Counted from the stretch's first letter, positions 24,955-34,310 are shown. The stretch: DNA of 64,000 bases from Sphingomonadaceae bacterium (GCA_021732525.1 JAKFUU010000018.1:204304-268303); one strand, 5' to 3'. Translations and numbers: made by a program. Notes: generated from the letters alone by a model not told the origin.

Positions 24955-25547
24955 AAATCGCTGGTTCGGTTCTCGTTTAACTTGCCTGAATATGGGATGC
25001 AAAGCGACTTTGCGTCGTCGACCGTTCCTGACAGCCAAGAACTGTAAGCGTTTGGCTCAAGGATTACCGGCATTCGGTCATGGATGCGCTCCACTACGCC
25101 TGAGGCTTCCGTCATTACCATTGAATAGACATTTCCCCATTCGGCGCTGTCCCGCCATATCCCGGCGCAGTGGAATTGCTCGCCGTCAGGCATTGAAAAC
25201 CATGTTCGCGTCATAGCTCCTTTTGTACCTTCAGCTTCGACAAACCGATCAAGCGGAATGAGGCATCGTCGCTCGCAAACGCTTGCGCTCCAAAACGGGC
25301 TACCCAACTTGTCGGTACGGGCATTGTTGACCGGCTTCGGCTTCAGCGGTTGCCCCTCTTTGCCCTTCAGTACCAACGGGAAACCCCAAGTCATTTTGCG
25401 CGCGGTCTTGTCCGAGGTGATCACAATGCCGGGACTGGCAGGATAAACGTCAGCAGGCGGTAAGTTCGCGCCCGCCATCACTTCGGCAAGGCTTTTACCA
25501 AATACGTTGTTCCAGCTTTCAATGCGGAGCGTGTATAGGTTGCACAT
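24939..25547 (-). CDS. SRAP-domain protein (YedK/HMCES-like abasic-site shield)
   Basis: A 202-residue SRAP protein. After removal of Met the N terminus is Cys2 (MCNLYTL), the residue that forms a thiazolidine link with abasic sites in single-stranded DNA. Other family blocks are WGFPLVLKG, NNARTDKLGSPFW, RCLIPLDRFVEAEG and the final HDRMPVIL with the active-site histidine. It would protect abasic lesions in exposed strands, which makes sense on an element moved as single-stranded DNA. Longer readings upstream are excluded because the catalytic Cys must be residue 2. It starts 10 bases after the stop of the zinc-finger-like gene. Confidence 0.92.
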   Translation of the reverse strand: MCNLYTLRIESWNNVFGKSLAEVMAGANLPPADVYPASPGIVITSDKTARKMTWGFPLVLKGKEGQPLKPKPVNNARTDKLGSPFWSASVCERRCLIPLDRFVEAEGTKGAMTRTWFSMPDGEQFHCAGIWRDSAEWGNVYSMVMTEASGVVERIHDRMPVILEPNAYSSWLSGTVDDAKSLCIPYSGKLNENRTSDLWVKR

Positions 25548-25557
25548 ATCTGGCCCC

Positions 25558-25911
25558 TTAAGACCGTTGCCGGTTGACGATCCGCTTCCATGTATAATGA
25601 TCCGGCCCCGGCAGCAAAGGGCCTTTAGGTTCTTCGCTGGTTTGCTCAACTTTTGGCTGGCGCACTTTGATACCCGACCTTTTGAAACACTGGCTGCAAT
25701 GCAATCGTCGCACAAATGCGGCGATACTATCGCTGAGGCCTTTCTGCTCACACCGCCACCAATGGCCAGGCGCATCCATGGTGACGCTATGTTTACACTG
25801 CCAGCACGTGACCCGGAGATAGCGCTTGTATAGCGCACATTCAAATAGTGTGCGGATCGGGCGGTAGTTTTCTTTCCCGGGCACCCAGCCATATGGCGGC
25901 TCCCGGCTCAC
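25558..25911 (-). CDS. Cysteine-pair protein of unknown function
   Basis: A 117-residue protein with two CxxC pairs, CWQC near residue 36 and CSQC near residue 72, plus nearby Cys and His (WWRCEQKG), which look like a zinc ribbon. The start is a GTG whose last bases overlap the upstream stop (GTGA). The C-terminal 30 residues are proline- and basic-rich (KVEQTSEEPKGPLLPGPDHYTWKR). Families of this shape are often found before SRAP genes on sphingomonad elements, but I know no function. A DNA- or RNA-binding role is a guess. Confidence 0.65.
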   Translation of the reverse strand: MSREPPYGWVPGKENYRPIRTLFECALYKRYLRVTCWQCKHSVTMDAPGHWWRCEQKGLSDSIAAFVRRLHCSQCFKRSGIKVRQPKVEQTSEEPKGPLLPGPDHYTWKRIVNRQRS

Positions 25912-26150
25912 CTCACTGCACGAGGCACTTCCTGAAATAATGATGCCTGCTGTCTTGCATCAAAGCCAAGGTCTGAACCGGATATCTCAAAACGTCCAAG
26001 ACGATCAGCGAGGTGCTGCGCCAGAGTGAATGTCGCACGTCGGCGGCGCTGACTGTCACTGTCTTGCAGTGCGGCTAAGGTATCGAGCGGCGCACATGTG
26101 AGAGCTACCTCAATGTGCGTGGCGAGAGCATCTGGGTCGATTCGGGTCAT
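25908..26150 (-). CDS. Small helical protein of unknown function
   Basis: An 80-residue soluble protein (TRIDPDALATHIEVALTCAPLDTLAALQDS, quoted only in part) with amphipathic helices and no recognised motif. The ATG at 26150 is preferred to a reading from 26213; upstream there is only a weak purine-rich site. It is the first gene of a probable operon with the CxxC protein and the SRAP protein, joined by a GTGA overlap. Confidence 0.55.
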   Translation of the reverse strand: MTRIDPDALATHIEVALTCAPLDTLAALQDSDSQRRRRATFTLAQHLADRLGRFEISGSDLGFDARQQASLFQEVPRAVR

Positions 26151-26213
26151 GCAGGCTTTATGGAACAAATATAGAACAATTAGCAAGGGGGGGTCAAAAT
26201 TTGAAAAGTTCAT

Positions 26214-26593
26214 GATAAGCGGGATTGTTGCTCGACGCGCTCTGATTTCGCACGCTCAATCAGGGCGCGGCGTCTTAGAGCTGACCCGCTGGCACTCTTG
26301 CCTCTCTCCTTGCCGGACGCCCGCTGTCGCCCAGACCCGCGCGCAGGGCATCCGGCAGCGTCGCGCCGTTGCAAGGGTGCCGTTTTTGAGTTGGCTCGCT
26401 GTGCGAGCAGATGCAACTCAGGCAATATGTCGCTTTTCTGTTTTAATCATATCGCCTGAATACGGCGACATTTTCTGGTTGTTGCGATGCAAATGTGGCA
26501 CGCTCAATCCGTTGCACATTGCCTTAAGCGGCTAGCTTCAGCGAGTAGAGTTGAGGCTGCCGCGAAGGGGCGAGCAGAGCACGGAGACTGAAG
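26214..26593. other. Intergenic region with a cruciform-like repeat
   Basis: The 380-base gap holds nested inverted repeats at 26387-26420: outer TGAGTTG/CAACTCA and inner GCTCGC-TGT-GCGAGC, with a 5-base bulge. A second, weaker repeat is TCGCC..GGCGA near 26450-26466. It separates the SRAP operon from the end of the transfer operon. It could be a protein site or part of an oriT; no nick motif was recognised, and no coding frame is convincing. Confidence 0.4.
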
Positions 26594-26818
26594 ATGACCA
26601 TTCAGAACGATATAGACAGCAGTGAACCTCACGATCAAAATGGCACCGGCCAATGGAAGGGTTTAGCTGAAATTGATCAAGCAATTCATGAGAATCGTCT
26701 AACCGAATATCGGATGAAGAAGGCTTGGGCGGACCCTTGGGGAAAGCGACTGTTTTTGATGATTGGCGCGATCTTTATTGGATTCGCTATTTTTGTAGTA
26801 GTTCAAGACGTACTCTGA
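26594..26818 (+). CDS. Small single-pass membrane protein
   Basis: A 74-residue protein: an acidic, soluble N-terminal half, a basic stretch (YRMKKAWADPWGKR), then one transmembrane helix (LFLMIGAIFIGFAIFVVVQ) with only a few residues after it. GGAG lies about 9 bases before the ATG. It is convergent with traG, whose stop is 11 bases away. No family recognised. Its place at the end of the transfer operon might suggest a role in conjugation or exclusion, but nothing in the sequence proves this. Confidence 0.55.
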   Translation: MTIQNDIDSSEPHDQNGTGQWKGLAEIDQAIHENRLTEYRMKKAWADPWGKRLFLMIGAIFIGFAIFVVVQDVL

Positions 26819-26829
26819 TCGCGCACTAG

Positions 26830-29541
26830 CTATTTCCATTCCTTAACGCGATCTGCCGACTCCTCACTTGCGCCCCTGGCATCTTGAGTCACATCGCCCA
26901 AATACCTCCGCACTGTTTCAATCCGCGCTTTGCCCGATTGATGCGCCTGGCCAACTTCATCGCGAATGTTCTCGTTATCGATTTCCGGGCTGATCGACTC
27001 TCGATTTCCACCCACACCTACAGCTGATTTTCCCCGGACATCGGAAGCGCTGGCAACATTTGGCCGCACAACCGGCTGACCAGGAGCAAGGACGAGTTGA
27101 TCTTGAATGTCGCTGCGCAACTCATCGGCATAGCCGTCGATAAACCGTGCTTGGAGTGCTTGTCCTTGCGCGCCCAACTGGAAGTCGATGTCGTCAAAGC
27201 GGACATTTCCATAATAATCACGGTTGCGCTCGATTTCGCCCAGACCCCATTCGCGGTAAGCCTGCGATAGATTGAGGCTGCCATTGGCGCTGTTGCCTTC
27301 GAAGAACGACGCTTGTTGCTCCAGCCGGTTTGCGATTTCTTCAGACCTTCGGGCTTCGCGGGTATAGCTTTGCGCCTCGGTCAGCGAGGCGTTCATGCCG
27401 CTGGCACTGGTCGACACCGAGGAACTGCTTGACGAACTGACCGTCCGAACAAATCCATCGCGCGTGCTCGACCAGTTGCGGCTGTCCGATATCTGCTGGA
27501 GGCTACCCATGATGCGCGAACGGTCTTCTGACGCAATGCCAATATCGCTGTCGGTCCACGACTGATTTCGGCCGCCTTTCACACCAATGCTCGCTTTGCC
27601 GGACCCTATCGACCCAGCCATCCCAGCGCCCGCTTCCCCATTGAGAAACCATGAGGTCGTGATATCGTCGGCGGCTCTGCGGGACAGGCCGTAGGTGCGT
27701 TGCAGATTGCTGGATGCCTGATCGACTTCGTTGAACGCGGTTTGCACGCTGTCGGAATTGTTCTGTCCTGTCGCGGTCTCAAAGCTACTGCCTTTGCTGA
27801 TCTGGTTTCTGAGCTCGCGAAACTGGGTGACCGCGCTCGAAGTCGATTGCTGCGCAAGGTTCGAGAAGGTTTCGCTGTTCCCGCGGCTGTGGCTCGCCAT
27901 ATTGGACAGCCGCGATGTGAACTCCTGACCGAGCGTTGGCGTGAATGGATAGTTCGATGTCGGCAGCTGATCATAGCTGCCCTCGGCAAAGCTTGTCGAA
28001 AGCGTTCCGCTGCCCGAATAGCCCTTCGTCTGAGCCGCACCATAAGTGAATGAGGGTGCCGTGGTTCCTTGGGCAAATTGCCGTGTCATCACGCTCGAAT
28101 TTTCAAAGCTGGTATTGCCGAGCGAGACATTGCCGGTGCTGGCTTCGCGCGCGGCTTCTTCGGCCGCATTCTGGCTCGGGTTCAAATAAGAAGTAGCATG
28201 GTGCGAGATTGCCATCGCTCCCTTAGCGACGCCGCCCGCCAAAAAGGGGACAGATGCAATCAGATAGCCAGCAAGTATTCCGATATCGCTGTTGACGTCG
28301 GCCATACCGGTAAAGCTTGCGAGCGTCATGCCGCCGGTTCCGGTAGCCGCCGTCATATCGGCGGCTCCCTTGAACATCAGCATCATATGCAGGATGACGA
28401 ACAGCGGTCCCCATGCAGCCAGATAGAAAAAACCGGTCACATAGCCTTTGAGCGCGAGAGGTCCGGTCTTGGGCATCAGGAATAATGGAAACAGCACCGG
28501 AAAAAGTGCGTAAAACAACACAGTAAGAACGACATTTAAGAGCGGTACCCATTTCATGGCGTTGTTCGCAATCGAGCTATAAGTGCGCTCGGTCTGGATA
28601 TCTGCGCGCGTTTGCGCATAGACATCGACATTGCTCGCCCCGCTCGATCCGCCAAAGCCATGCATCGCCTGGCTCATCGCGTTGATAGTCAGTGTCTGTT
28701 TGAAGATGTCGGTGGCGTTGGTCGAGACGCCGGTCAAATATTGATAGGCAACGGGTAGATCTGCAAACAACTTGGCTTTGGCAAGGGCTGCCGTCTGGTT
28801 CGGATAGAGCTGGCGCCCGAACACCTGTCCCATGCCGTCGATCAAGCCGGTCCAATGGGTATTGAGGTTGGCGTAGGCTTCACGGCAGGTGACGATACTG
28901 GCACTGACCGTGCGGCTGCTCGCGTCGCGTGTCAGGAACTTTTGCGCGCGCGCCTGGCTACCGGGCGCGATATTCGTCCAGATGTCGTTGCTATCGGCGA
29001 GTTGCTTCATCGAATAGCGGCCGAGCAGAACGTCATAAAAAACGCATTGCCGGAAATGCTCGTCGAGATTGGCGGCAAATTCAGGGTCAGAAATGCGCAA
29101 GCTCCGCGTCGCGTCGTAGAGCCGTGAGCCATAGATCATGCCGTTTTTGGTGTAATTGAGATCGCCGGGCAGGCCAAACACGACCTCGGATGCGTCGGTC
29201 AAATAATCGCCAATCTGGCTGGTGAAGCTGGCCATGAGGGCAAGGCCCAAAGGCACGTTACTGATTTGCGCAGGCGCAAGGCTTGGGTTCAACCGGTCGG
29301 TGACATGCACATCCAGTCTTGGGACCATGAGGCAGGTGTACATGAGGGTCGCACCCAGAAACCAGTTGATCCACGCGCGCCAGTCCTGGTTGAAAGCAAG
29401 GGTCACTGCAGACAGAGCCAGGCCCATAACCATCACGACTTGAAGCAGGCTCTTATAGCCGCCGTCGCCGGTCCAGGCAGCAACGGCCTGAAAGACATTG
29501 ACCAGATAATCGCCGCCACCAACCGTATAGATTTCGACCAT
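26830..29541 (-). CDS. traG: Mating-pair stabilisation protein TraG
   Basis: A 903-residue F-type TraG. The N-terminal half is an inner-membrane part with hydrophobic segments near residues 30-75, 340-410 and 440-460. The C-terminal half is a long periplasmic, Ser/Asn/Gln-rich region (NISKGSSFETATGQNNSDS-like) expected to act in mating-pair stabilisation and in contact with the recipient. AGGAG precedes the ATG at 29541; the longer reading to 29745 is antisense-like and is rejected. It is the last gene of the transfer operon, 22 bases after traH, and no terminator could be seen in the 11 bases before the convergent gene. Confidence 0.92.
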   Translation of the reverse strand: MVEIYTVGGGDYLVNVFQAVAAWTGDGGYKSLLQVVMVMGLALSAVTLAFNQDWRAWINWFLGATLMYTCLMVPRLDVHVTDRLNPSLAPAQISNVPLGLALMASFTSQIGDYLTDASEVVFGLPGDLNYTKNGMIYGSRLYDATRSLRISDPEFAANLDEHFRQCVFYDVLLGRYSMKQLADSNDIWTNIAPGSQARAQKFLTRDASSRTVSASIVTCREAYANLNTHWTGLIDGMGQVFGRQLYPNQTAALAKAKLFADLPVAYQYLTGVSTNATDIFKQTLTINAMSQAMHGFGGSSGASNVDVYAQTRADIQTERTYSSIANNAMKWVPLLNVVLTVLFYALFPVLFPLFLMPKTGPLALKGYVTGFFYLAAWGPLFVILHMMLMFKGAADMTAATGTGGMTLASFTGMADVNSDIGILAGYLIASVPFLAGGVAKGAMAISHHATSYLNPSQNAAEEAAREASTGNVSLGNTSFENSSVMTRQFAQGTTAPSFTYGAAQTKGYSGSGTLSTSFAEGSYDQLPTSNYPFTPTLGQEFTSRLSNMASHSRGNSETFSNLAQQSTSSAVTQFRELRNQISKGSSFETATGQNNSDSVQTAFNEVDQASSNLQRTYGLSRRAADDITTSWFLNGEAGAGMAGSIGSGKASIGVKGGRNQSWTDSDIGIASEDRSRIMGSLQQISDSRNWSSTRDGFVRTVSSSSSSSVSTSASGMNASLTEAQSYTREARRSEEIANRLEQQASFFEGNSANGSLNLSQAYREWGLGEIERNRDYYGNVRFDDIDFQLGAQGQALQARFIDGYADELRSDIQDQLVLAPGQPVVRPNVASASDVRGKSAVGVGGNRESISPEIDNENIRDEVGQAHQSGKARIETVRRYLGDVTQDARGASEESADRVKEWK

Positions 29542-29563
29542 GAAGCTGCTCCTTAGGTTTTGC

Positions 29564-31000
29564 TTAGTTGACGAGTGCGCGGTTCTGGACCGCGCGCGAC
29601 CAGTCGAGCGAGGCTGCCATGCCGGGCGACATCTGAGCCGCGAGCACATTCTCAATGAAAGCGGTCTTCTCGATGATCTGCATGATCGCATTGACGCGCA
29701 GATGCGTGTTGGTCTGGCGGTCAGCGAGACTTTGGCGTACCGCATTCATCTGGCCCTGCCACATTGCGATCTTGGCTTCGTCAGCGCCGATAAAGCTCGA
29801 CATCGAGCGGCCTGCCTCACCCACAATCCGGTCGAGAACAGCAAAGAGCAGATCGACGCTGGCAATCTCGGCCAAGGTCTCGCGGTCATCGGTCGGCATG
29901 CCGCGGCCATAAGCCGCTTGTACCGTCAGAATTTTGTATAATGGCACTGATGCGACCTGAAGCAGTTCCTTTTGCGCCTCGGTGATCGGCGTATCATCGC
30001 GGATGGCTTGAACCATGCCTTCGATGAGTGCGGCAACCCGTGGACGAAGCGCTTTCGATGTTGGCAGGCTCAATGATTTGAATGTCGGGTTGAGACACTT
30101 GTCGGGTTCATCGCAGTCGAAAATCTTGATTGCACTGCCTTGTGTGCCGTCGAGCAGGGCGGTCACCAATGTCGACGAGGCGTCGCCGGCAAATGGTACG
30201 AATTTACCCGGCTCGTCATCCTTTGGCGGCACATAGATAATCGTGCCGATCAGCGTCATTGCATATTCGGCAAGTTCGCGGTCGAATGTCCCGTTTGGCG
30301 AAAAGAACGCCGACTTTTTGAGAATGGTCCAGGTGTAATTTCGCGGCACCCCTGTGTTTACATCGTCATATTTGCCAGCGCCTTGTTCGGTTGTGCTTGT
30401 TCGCTGCCCGCGTGTGCCGCAGCCATGTTTGGCAGCGGCATAGTCGGTGAAGATGCCTTCGCTGTTGCCAATGGCTTCGCAGATCGCCTTGTCGGCCAGA
30501 TCGCCTTTGGGCCAGATACCGCCGACCAGGCCTTGGGCCATTTCGCAGCTGTTGATGTTGAGATTGTTCATCAACTGCGCTTTCTGGCTGAACTCCTGCA
30601 TGATCTTCGAGCATTCAGGACAGACGGTATCGATGGCGAGGCTAAAGGCGAAGCCAACCGCGTTGTTGGCGACGGCTTTCAGCATCGCGACAATCTCGCT
30701 CGCGTTGATAAAGCTGAAGCTGCCAGCAAAGATATCGATGCCGCCACAGCCAGCCCGCGCGCGCGGCAGTTGCAGATTGGCAATGTTGGTCGTCTTTTGC
30801 GGATAGCGCGTCCAGACATTGCCGAGGCTATAATAGCCTGCAGCCTGTCCCTGAAACGCAGTTGGGCCAGTGACGTTGGCGGCCGCGCCAACATCAGTCA
30901 GGAAGTTATCCATCGAGCTTCCGACATCGGCCGACACTGCTTGAAAGGGCAGGGCGGCGATGAGCAATGCCGCAGTTGCGCGCTTGAACCTAAAAATCAC
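29564..31000 (-). CDS. traH: Conjugal transfer pilus assembly protein TraH
   Basis: A 478-residue exported protein with a signal peptide (RFKRATAALLIAALPFQAVSA). It is TraH by its pattern: ADVGSSMDNFLTDVGAAANVTGP at the mature N terminus, CGGIDIFAGSFSFINASEIV, and cysteines in DTVCPECSKI and NINSCEMAQGLVGG. It is part of the outer-membrane/periplasmic F pilus assembly group with TraF, TraW, TraU and TrbC. The start is taken as GTG at 31000, since AAAGGAAG lies 6 bases before it. It overlaps traF by 11 bases, so the two are coupled. Confidence 0.93.
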   Translation of the reverse strand: MIFRFKRATAALLIAALPFQAVSADVGSSMDNFLTDVGAAANVTGPTAFQGQAAGYYSLGNVWTRYPQKTTNIANLQLPRARAGCGGIDIFAGSFSFINASEIVAMLKAVANNAVGFAFSLAIDTVCPECSKIMQEFSQKAQLMNNLNINSCEMAQGLVGGIWPKGDLADKAICEAIGNSEGIFTDYAAAKHGCGTRGQRTSTTEQGAGKYDDVNTGVPRNYTWTILKKSAFFSPNGTFDRELAEYAMTLIGTIIYVPPKDDEPGKFVPFAGDASSTLVTALLDGTQGSAIKIFDCDEPDKCLNPTFKSLSLPTSKALRPRVAALIEGMVQAIRDDTPITEAQKELLQVASVPLYKILTVQAAYGRGMPTDDRETLAEIASVDLLFAVLDRIVGEAGRSMSSFIGADEAKIAMWQGQMNAVRQSLADRQTNTHLRVNAIMQIIEKTAFIENVLAAQMSPGMAASLDWSRAVQNRALVN

Positions 31001-31844
31001 GTCCGGCTTCCTTTGTGGTGAGGAGGTAAATGCGGTCGAGCAGTTCATCTGCCGACATGACGCCGTATCCAATGGGAATGGCGCGGCGCAGCTCTGCGTC
31101 CCACAGCACGACTGCGGGTGTTACTTTCGGCTCAAGCCCCATCTTGCTGCGCTGCGTGGTCTCGACGGTGTAGTTGGGGAAATGGCGTGACGGGCCGCCG
31201 TCGGTTGAAATCGCGCGGACGGTGATCGACCAGGAACCGGCAACCGATTGGACGATCGGCGACATGACCTCGCAGGCACCGCAACTTTGGGCGAAGAAAT
31301 AAAAGAGCCCGTAACGACGCCCGAGATTTTGCATAACGTTGTTACGTTCGCTGGTGCGCGCGTCCTGCCATTGCCGCTTGCCCAAGGTCGAGACCGGACG
31401 CTGCAATGTGTAATCCAAATCGGGATCCTGCCAGATCGCCCTCTGCCAGACATCACTGAACAGAGAAGCTCTATCGAGCTGCGCCCGCTGGAAGCGCACA
31501 TAAGCAGTTACGTTCTCGTTGGTAGGTTCGAGAATGGCACGTGCCTTGAGTTCGCGCAGCTCGGCGGTAATCGCATCGAGCCGGCTTACTGCATTTGGTG
31601 GCGGCGCTTGCGGTTCTGCCTTTGGCGCGGCTTTCGGCTTTTCGCAGTAGAACCAATAGCCAAGCTTGCGGTTCTGGCAGTAGAAGACATCACTGCTTGC
31701 TGTGCTTTCGGCAACAGGTTTGTCTGCTGTCTGGCCAAGCGCTAGCTGTGGACTGGCGCACTTTATGCAAATTGCGATTGCGAATATGGTTCGGCTCAAG
31801 CGCGGGTAGCTTTGTGACCGGCGTTCAATTGCCATGGGTTGCAT
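30990..31844 (-). CDS. traF: Conjugal transfer pilus assembly protein TraF (thioredoxin-like)
   Basis: A 284-residue periplasmic TraF protein with a thioredoxin-like fold. Unlike F TraF it keeps a redox motif CGAC (FFAQSCGACEVMSPIVQ near residue 195). Conserved blocks are DVFYCQNRKLGYWFYC and LGRRYGLFYFF. A signal-like hydrophobic stretch (TIFAIAICIKCASPQLALG) follows basic residues. The ATG at 31844 has GAGGA upstream and overlaps the traN end by 20 bases. It probably helps disulfide formation in cysteine-rich TraN, TraU and TraH. Confidence 0.92.
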   Translation of the reverse strand: MQPMAIERRSQSYPRLSRTIFAIAICIKCASPQLALGQTADKPVAESTASSDVFYCQNRKLGYWFYCEKPKAAPKAEPQAPPPNAVSRLDAITAELRELKARAILEPTNENVTAYVRFQRAQLDRASLFSDVWQRAIWQDPDLDYTLQRPVSTLGKRQWQDARTSERNNVMQNLGRRYGLFYFFAQSCGACEVMSPIVQSVAGSWSITVRAISTDGGPSRHFPNYTVETTQRSKMGLEPKVTPAVVLWDAELRRAIPIGYGVMSADELLDRIYLLTTKEAGRDF

Positions 31845-33546
31845 AATAATCCTCGATCTTTTGCTGGATATCCTGGGTCGCCTGCATCTCGTCGGGCAGG
31901 CGTGCGGCATCGGTGAACTCGGCATAGACTTCGGAGAAATCCATCTGGCTGAGATCGATCCGTGCAAACTCGTCGATGGTAAAGCCTGCGCAGCTCTCGG
32001 TTTTTGGCTTGCCCCAAGGCTTGTTCAGTTGCTGTCGGCCCTGTTCCTGCAGGATGCGCGACAGTTTCGATTCAAAGCAGCAATAGGCCTTCTTCTTGGT
32101 GAGGCAGACGCCGAGCACGCTGTCCGAGCAATAGCTGCCGACATAGGCGCACAGCCCTTGTGCATCGCGCTCGTGCAACAGCAGTTCTTGCGAGTTGCAG
32201 CCCAAGGCTACGAGCAAACTTATGCCGGGAATGAGCGGAAAGCCTTTGCCCTTGCAGCAATTGAGGACACCGAACACCTTGGACGCGCAAGTGCCGCGCT
32301 CGCCTTTGAACAGCGTAAGCGTGTTCGGATCGAACTCGCGGCGGGCCTGGTCCATCCCGTTCAGAGCAACGACCGCATCTTTGAACTCATCATTGGCTTC
32401 GCGCTCGATGGTTTCGCAAGAGCCATCAATGCAATAGACATCCCCGTCGCAGATATATTGATTGGTAGCAGAAGGCACCTGTGGCAGCGGGCAATCGAAC
32501 ACGCGTTCCCATGTCCGGCAAGGCTCTCCTGTGAGGCAATCCTCGCGCGCCAATGTACATCCGGGTGTTGTCTCAAGCTGCGTGCAGTCCTGCGCCGTTG
32601 TGACTGACCGGCAGGAATAGTCGCGTGTCCAGGCCCAGCAGGGCTGGGTCACAGATATGCCGCCTACAATACGGGTGACCGGATCGCTGTCGGTACATAT
32701 TTCAGCCGATTGTACGCAGCTCGCATCGGCTGCGATCGCAGTGCATCCACTTTCGTCGCGAGCTATGTTGACTGTATTGGATTGCGTGGTGCTGCGGAGC
32801 GAGCCGGTTGGTATCGGTTCAGTGCAGGTGATAACCGAAATCGGGTCGCCCGGCTCTACACAATAAGGGCGTCCGCCATTTTCAGACCATTGCAGACACT
32901 TACCGGGGCGTGATCCGGTCTGTCTGCACTGAGGCCCGGCGTATAAGGCACAATCATCGGTGCCATTTTCCTGATTGAACGGGCTTTCATTGCACCAGTA
33001 GATATAATTGGTCTGCAATGTGACCGTGACGTTTAGTGCGGCCGCGCATCTTCTCGTCTCCTCGGTCGCGGTAAATCCAGTGTTACAGGTAGCGAAATAG
33101 CGGCCAGCCGACACATTGCCCGAAGGCAGAGGAACACAGCGACCTTGCGCGCCAGTCACCGTCATGCCGCTGGTATAGTTTAGCGGATCGGCGCTCACTT
33201 CCTGCGCGCGGGCAATTGTTGCGTCCAGATCAACGGGCGCAAAGCGAACACGCTGGTTTGCTGACGTGCGCATAGCTTGATAGCCATCGTGCGCACTGGA
33301 TTGCGCACCCGATTCCGGCGCCAGGCGATCCGGCTCATCAAAATAGGCTGATTGGCCGGGAATGCCGCCAAAGTTTGGAACGGTCGAAGCGTCCGGCTCC
33401 CGCGTCGATGCATCCTGAGCGCGCGTCCCCTGCGTCCGGCCAAACGTCTTGCCTTCCGCCTTGGCGCTTTCGGTAGGTGTCTGGGCGTGCAGCGGGGCGA
33501 GGCCAATCAGTGCAAAGACCGGCAGCAGTGATTTTATCAAGCGCAT
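31825..33546 (-). CDS. traN: Mating-pair stabilisation adhesin TraN
   Basis: A 573-residue outer-membrane TraN with a signal peptide (RLIKSLLPVFALIGLAPLHA) and a very high cysteine content across residues 150-560, for example CCKGKGFPLIPG, CLTKKKAYCCF and CYVGSYCSD-like segments, as in F TraN. It would contact recipient surface proteins and stabilise mating pairs. The last 60 residues (DEFARIDLSQMDFSEVYAEF) match the family end. The ATG at 33546 overlaps the trbC stop (TGATG). The N-terminal region after the signal (residues 25-110) is low-complexity and differs from enterobacterial TraN, so the target receptor cannot be predicted. Confidence 0.93.
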   Translation of the reverse strand: MRLIKSLLPVFALIGLAPLHAQTPTESAKAEGKTFGRTQGTRAQDASTREPDASTVPNFGGIPGQSAYFDEPDRLAPESGAQSSAHDGYQAMRTSANQRVRFAPVDLDATIARAQEVSADPLNYTSGMTVTGAQGRCVPLPSGNVSAGRYFATCNTGFTATEETRRCAAALNVTVTLQTNYIYWCNESPFNQENGTDDCALYAGPQCRQTGSRPGKCLQWSENGGRPYCVEPGDPISVITCTEPIPTGSLRSTTQSNTVNIARDESGCTAIAADASCVQSAEICTDSDPVTRIVGGISVTQPCWAWTRDYSCRSVTTAQDCTQLETTPGCTLAREDCLTGEPCRTWERVFDCPLPQVPSATNQYICDGDVYCIDGSCETIEREANDEFKDAVVALNGMDQARREFDPNTLTLFKGERGTCASKVFGVLNCCKGKGFPLIPGISLLVALGCNSQELLLHERDAQGLCAYVGSYCSDSVLGVCLTKKKAYCCFESKLSRILQEQGRQQLNKPWGKPKTESCAGFTIDEFARIDLSQMDFSEVYAEFTDAARLPDEMQATQDIQQKIEDYYATHGN

Positions 33547-34310
33547 CACGGCGCATCCTTTCTGAGACGGGCGAGATGAAGCTCGGCAATTCGTGCGCCT
33601 GGGCCGCCGCCAGCGCCGAACGTGGACAGCGCATGCTCGGCGGTTACATTGCCGCTCATCCTGTCGTGCGGCGGGACCTGGCTTGTGCAATCAAAACCGT
33701 CGCACAGCTCGAAGTCGCTGGCAGCAACGACATAGGCGGGCACCGCCTCGATACCAAAAGCGCGGAACAGTCTGGGGTCGATCCCGACACCGTCATAGCT
33801 TTCGTCTTGATGCATGACTTTGGCGAGTGCGGCGGTCAGGGTCTTCGCGCTGCCGCCAGGCAGCCCGCGCAACACCACCAAGCCGCCAGCGCGCCCTACA
33901 TCGGATATCATCGCGCGCAGCGATTGCGGCGGCATCGACGTGCTGGCAAAAGCGATGAAGCGCGGCGCTCCTTCAAAGCCGCCCTCGGCGATCCGCCCGG
34001 CATCAGCAACAATACTATCGAAATCGAACGCCACGTCGGGCGATGCAGGGACGGCCGCCTTTGCATTTGCCGCATATTGTCGGCCATTGTTGCTCGCCTG
34101 TGCCTCCAATTGGCTGGCATCGCTGTGAAGTTGCTCGCTTCTCTTGCGCGCGCTTTCAGCCAGTGCCTCGGCGTCACTCGTCTGTTCGCGGGCGCGCCCC
34201 CGGATAGCTTCGAGATCAAGCCCGGGATCAAGCGACTGGGCTGCTGCGCCGCATATCGCGGCGCTGACAGAAAACAGAGCTATTACAGAAAGATGATGGA
34301 GCTTATTCAT
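33546..34310 (-). CDS. trbC: Pilin assembly protein TrbC
   Basis: A 254-residue periplasmic F-type TrbC (DUF-type TrbC_Ftype). A signal peptide ends near AAICGAAAQS, followed by a helical Ala/Glu/Arg-rich stretch to residue 80. Then comes a thioredoxin-like domain without a CxxC pair, with FIAFASTSMPPQSLRAMISD and VVLRGLPGGSAKTL near residues 115-150 and the FRAFGIEAVPAYVV block near 190. The ATG at 34310 overlaps the traU stop (ATGA). It forms the TraW-TrbC assembly partner pair; in some elements the two are fused, here separate. Confidence 0.92.
   Translation of the reverse strand: MNKLHHLSVIALFSVSAAICGAAAQSLDPGLDLEAIRGRAREQTSDAEALAESARKRSEQLHSDASQLEAQASNNGRQYAANAKAAVPASPDVAFDFDSIVADAGRIAEGGFEGAPRFIAFASTSMPPQSLRAMISDVGRAGGLVVLRGLPGGSAKTLTAALAKVMHQDESYDGVGIDPRLFRAFGIEAVPAYVVAASDFELCDGFDCTSQVPPHDRMSGNVTAEHALSTFGAGGGPGARIAELHLARLRKDAP

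Noticed and set aside
30140..31021. Long plus-strand ORF (293 codons) opposite traH
   Set aside because: It is antisense to a clear TraH gene, has no domain or ribosome site, and reflects high GC and codon bias.
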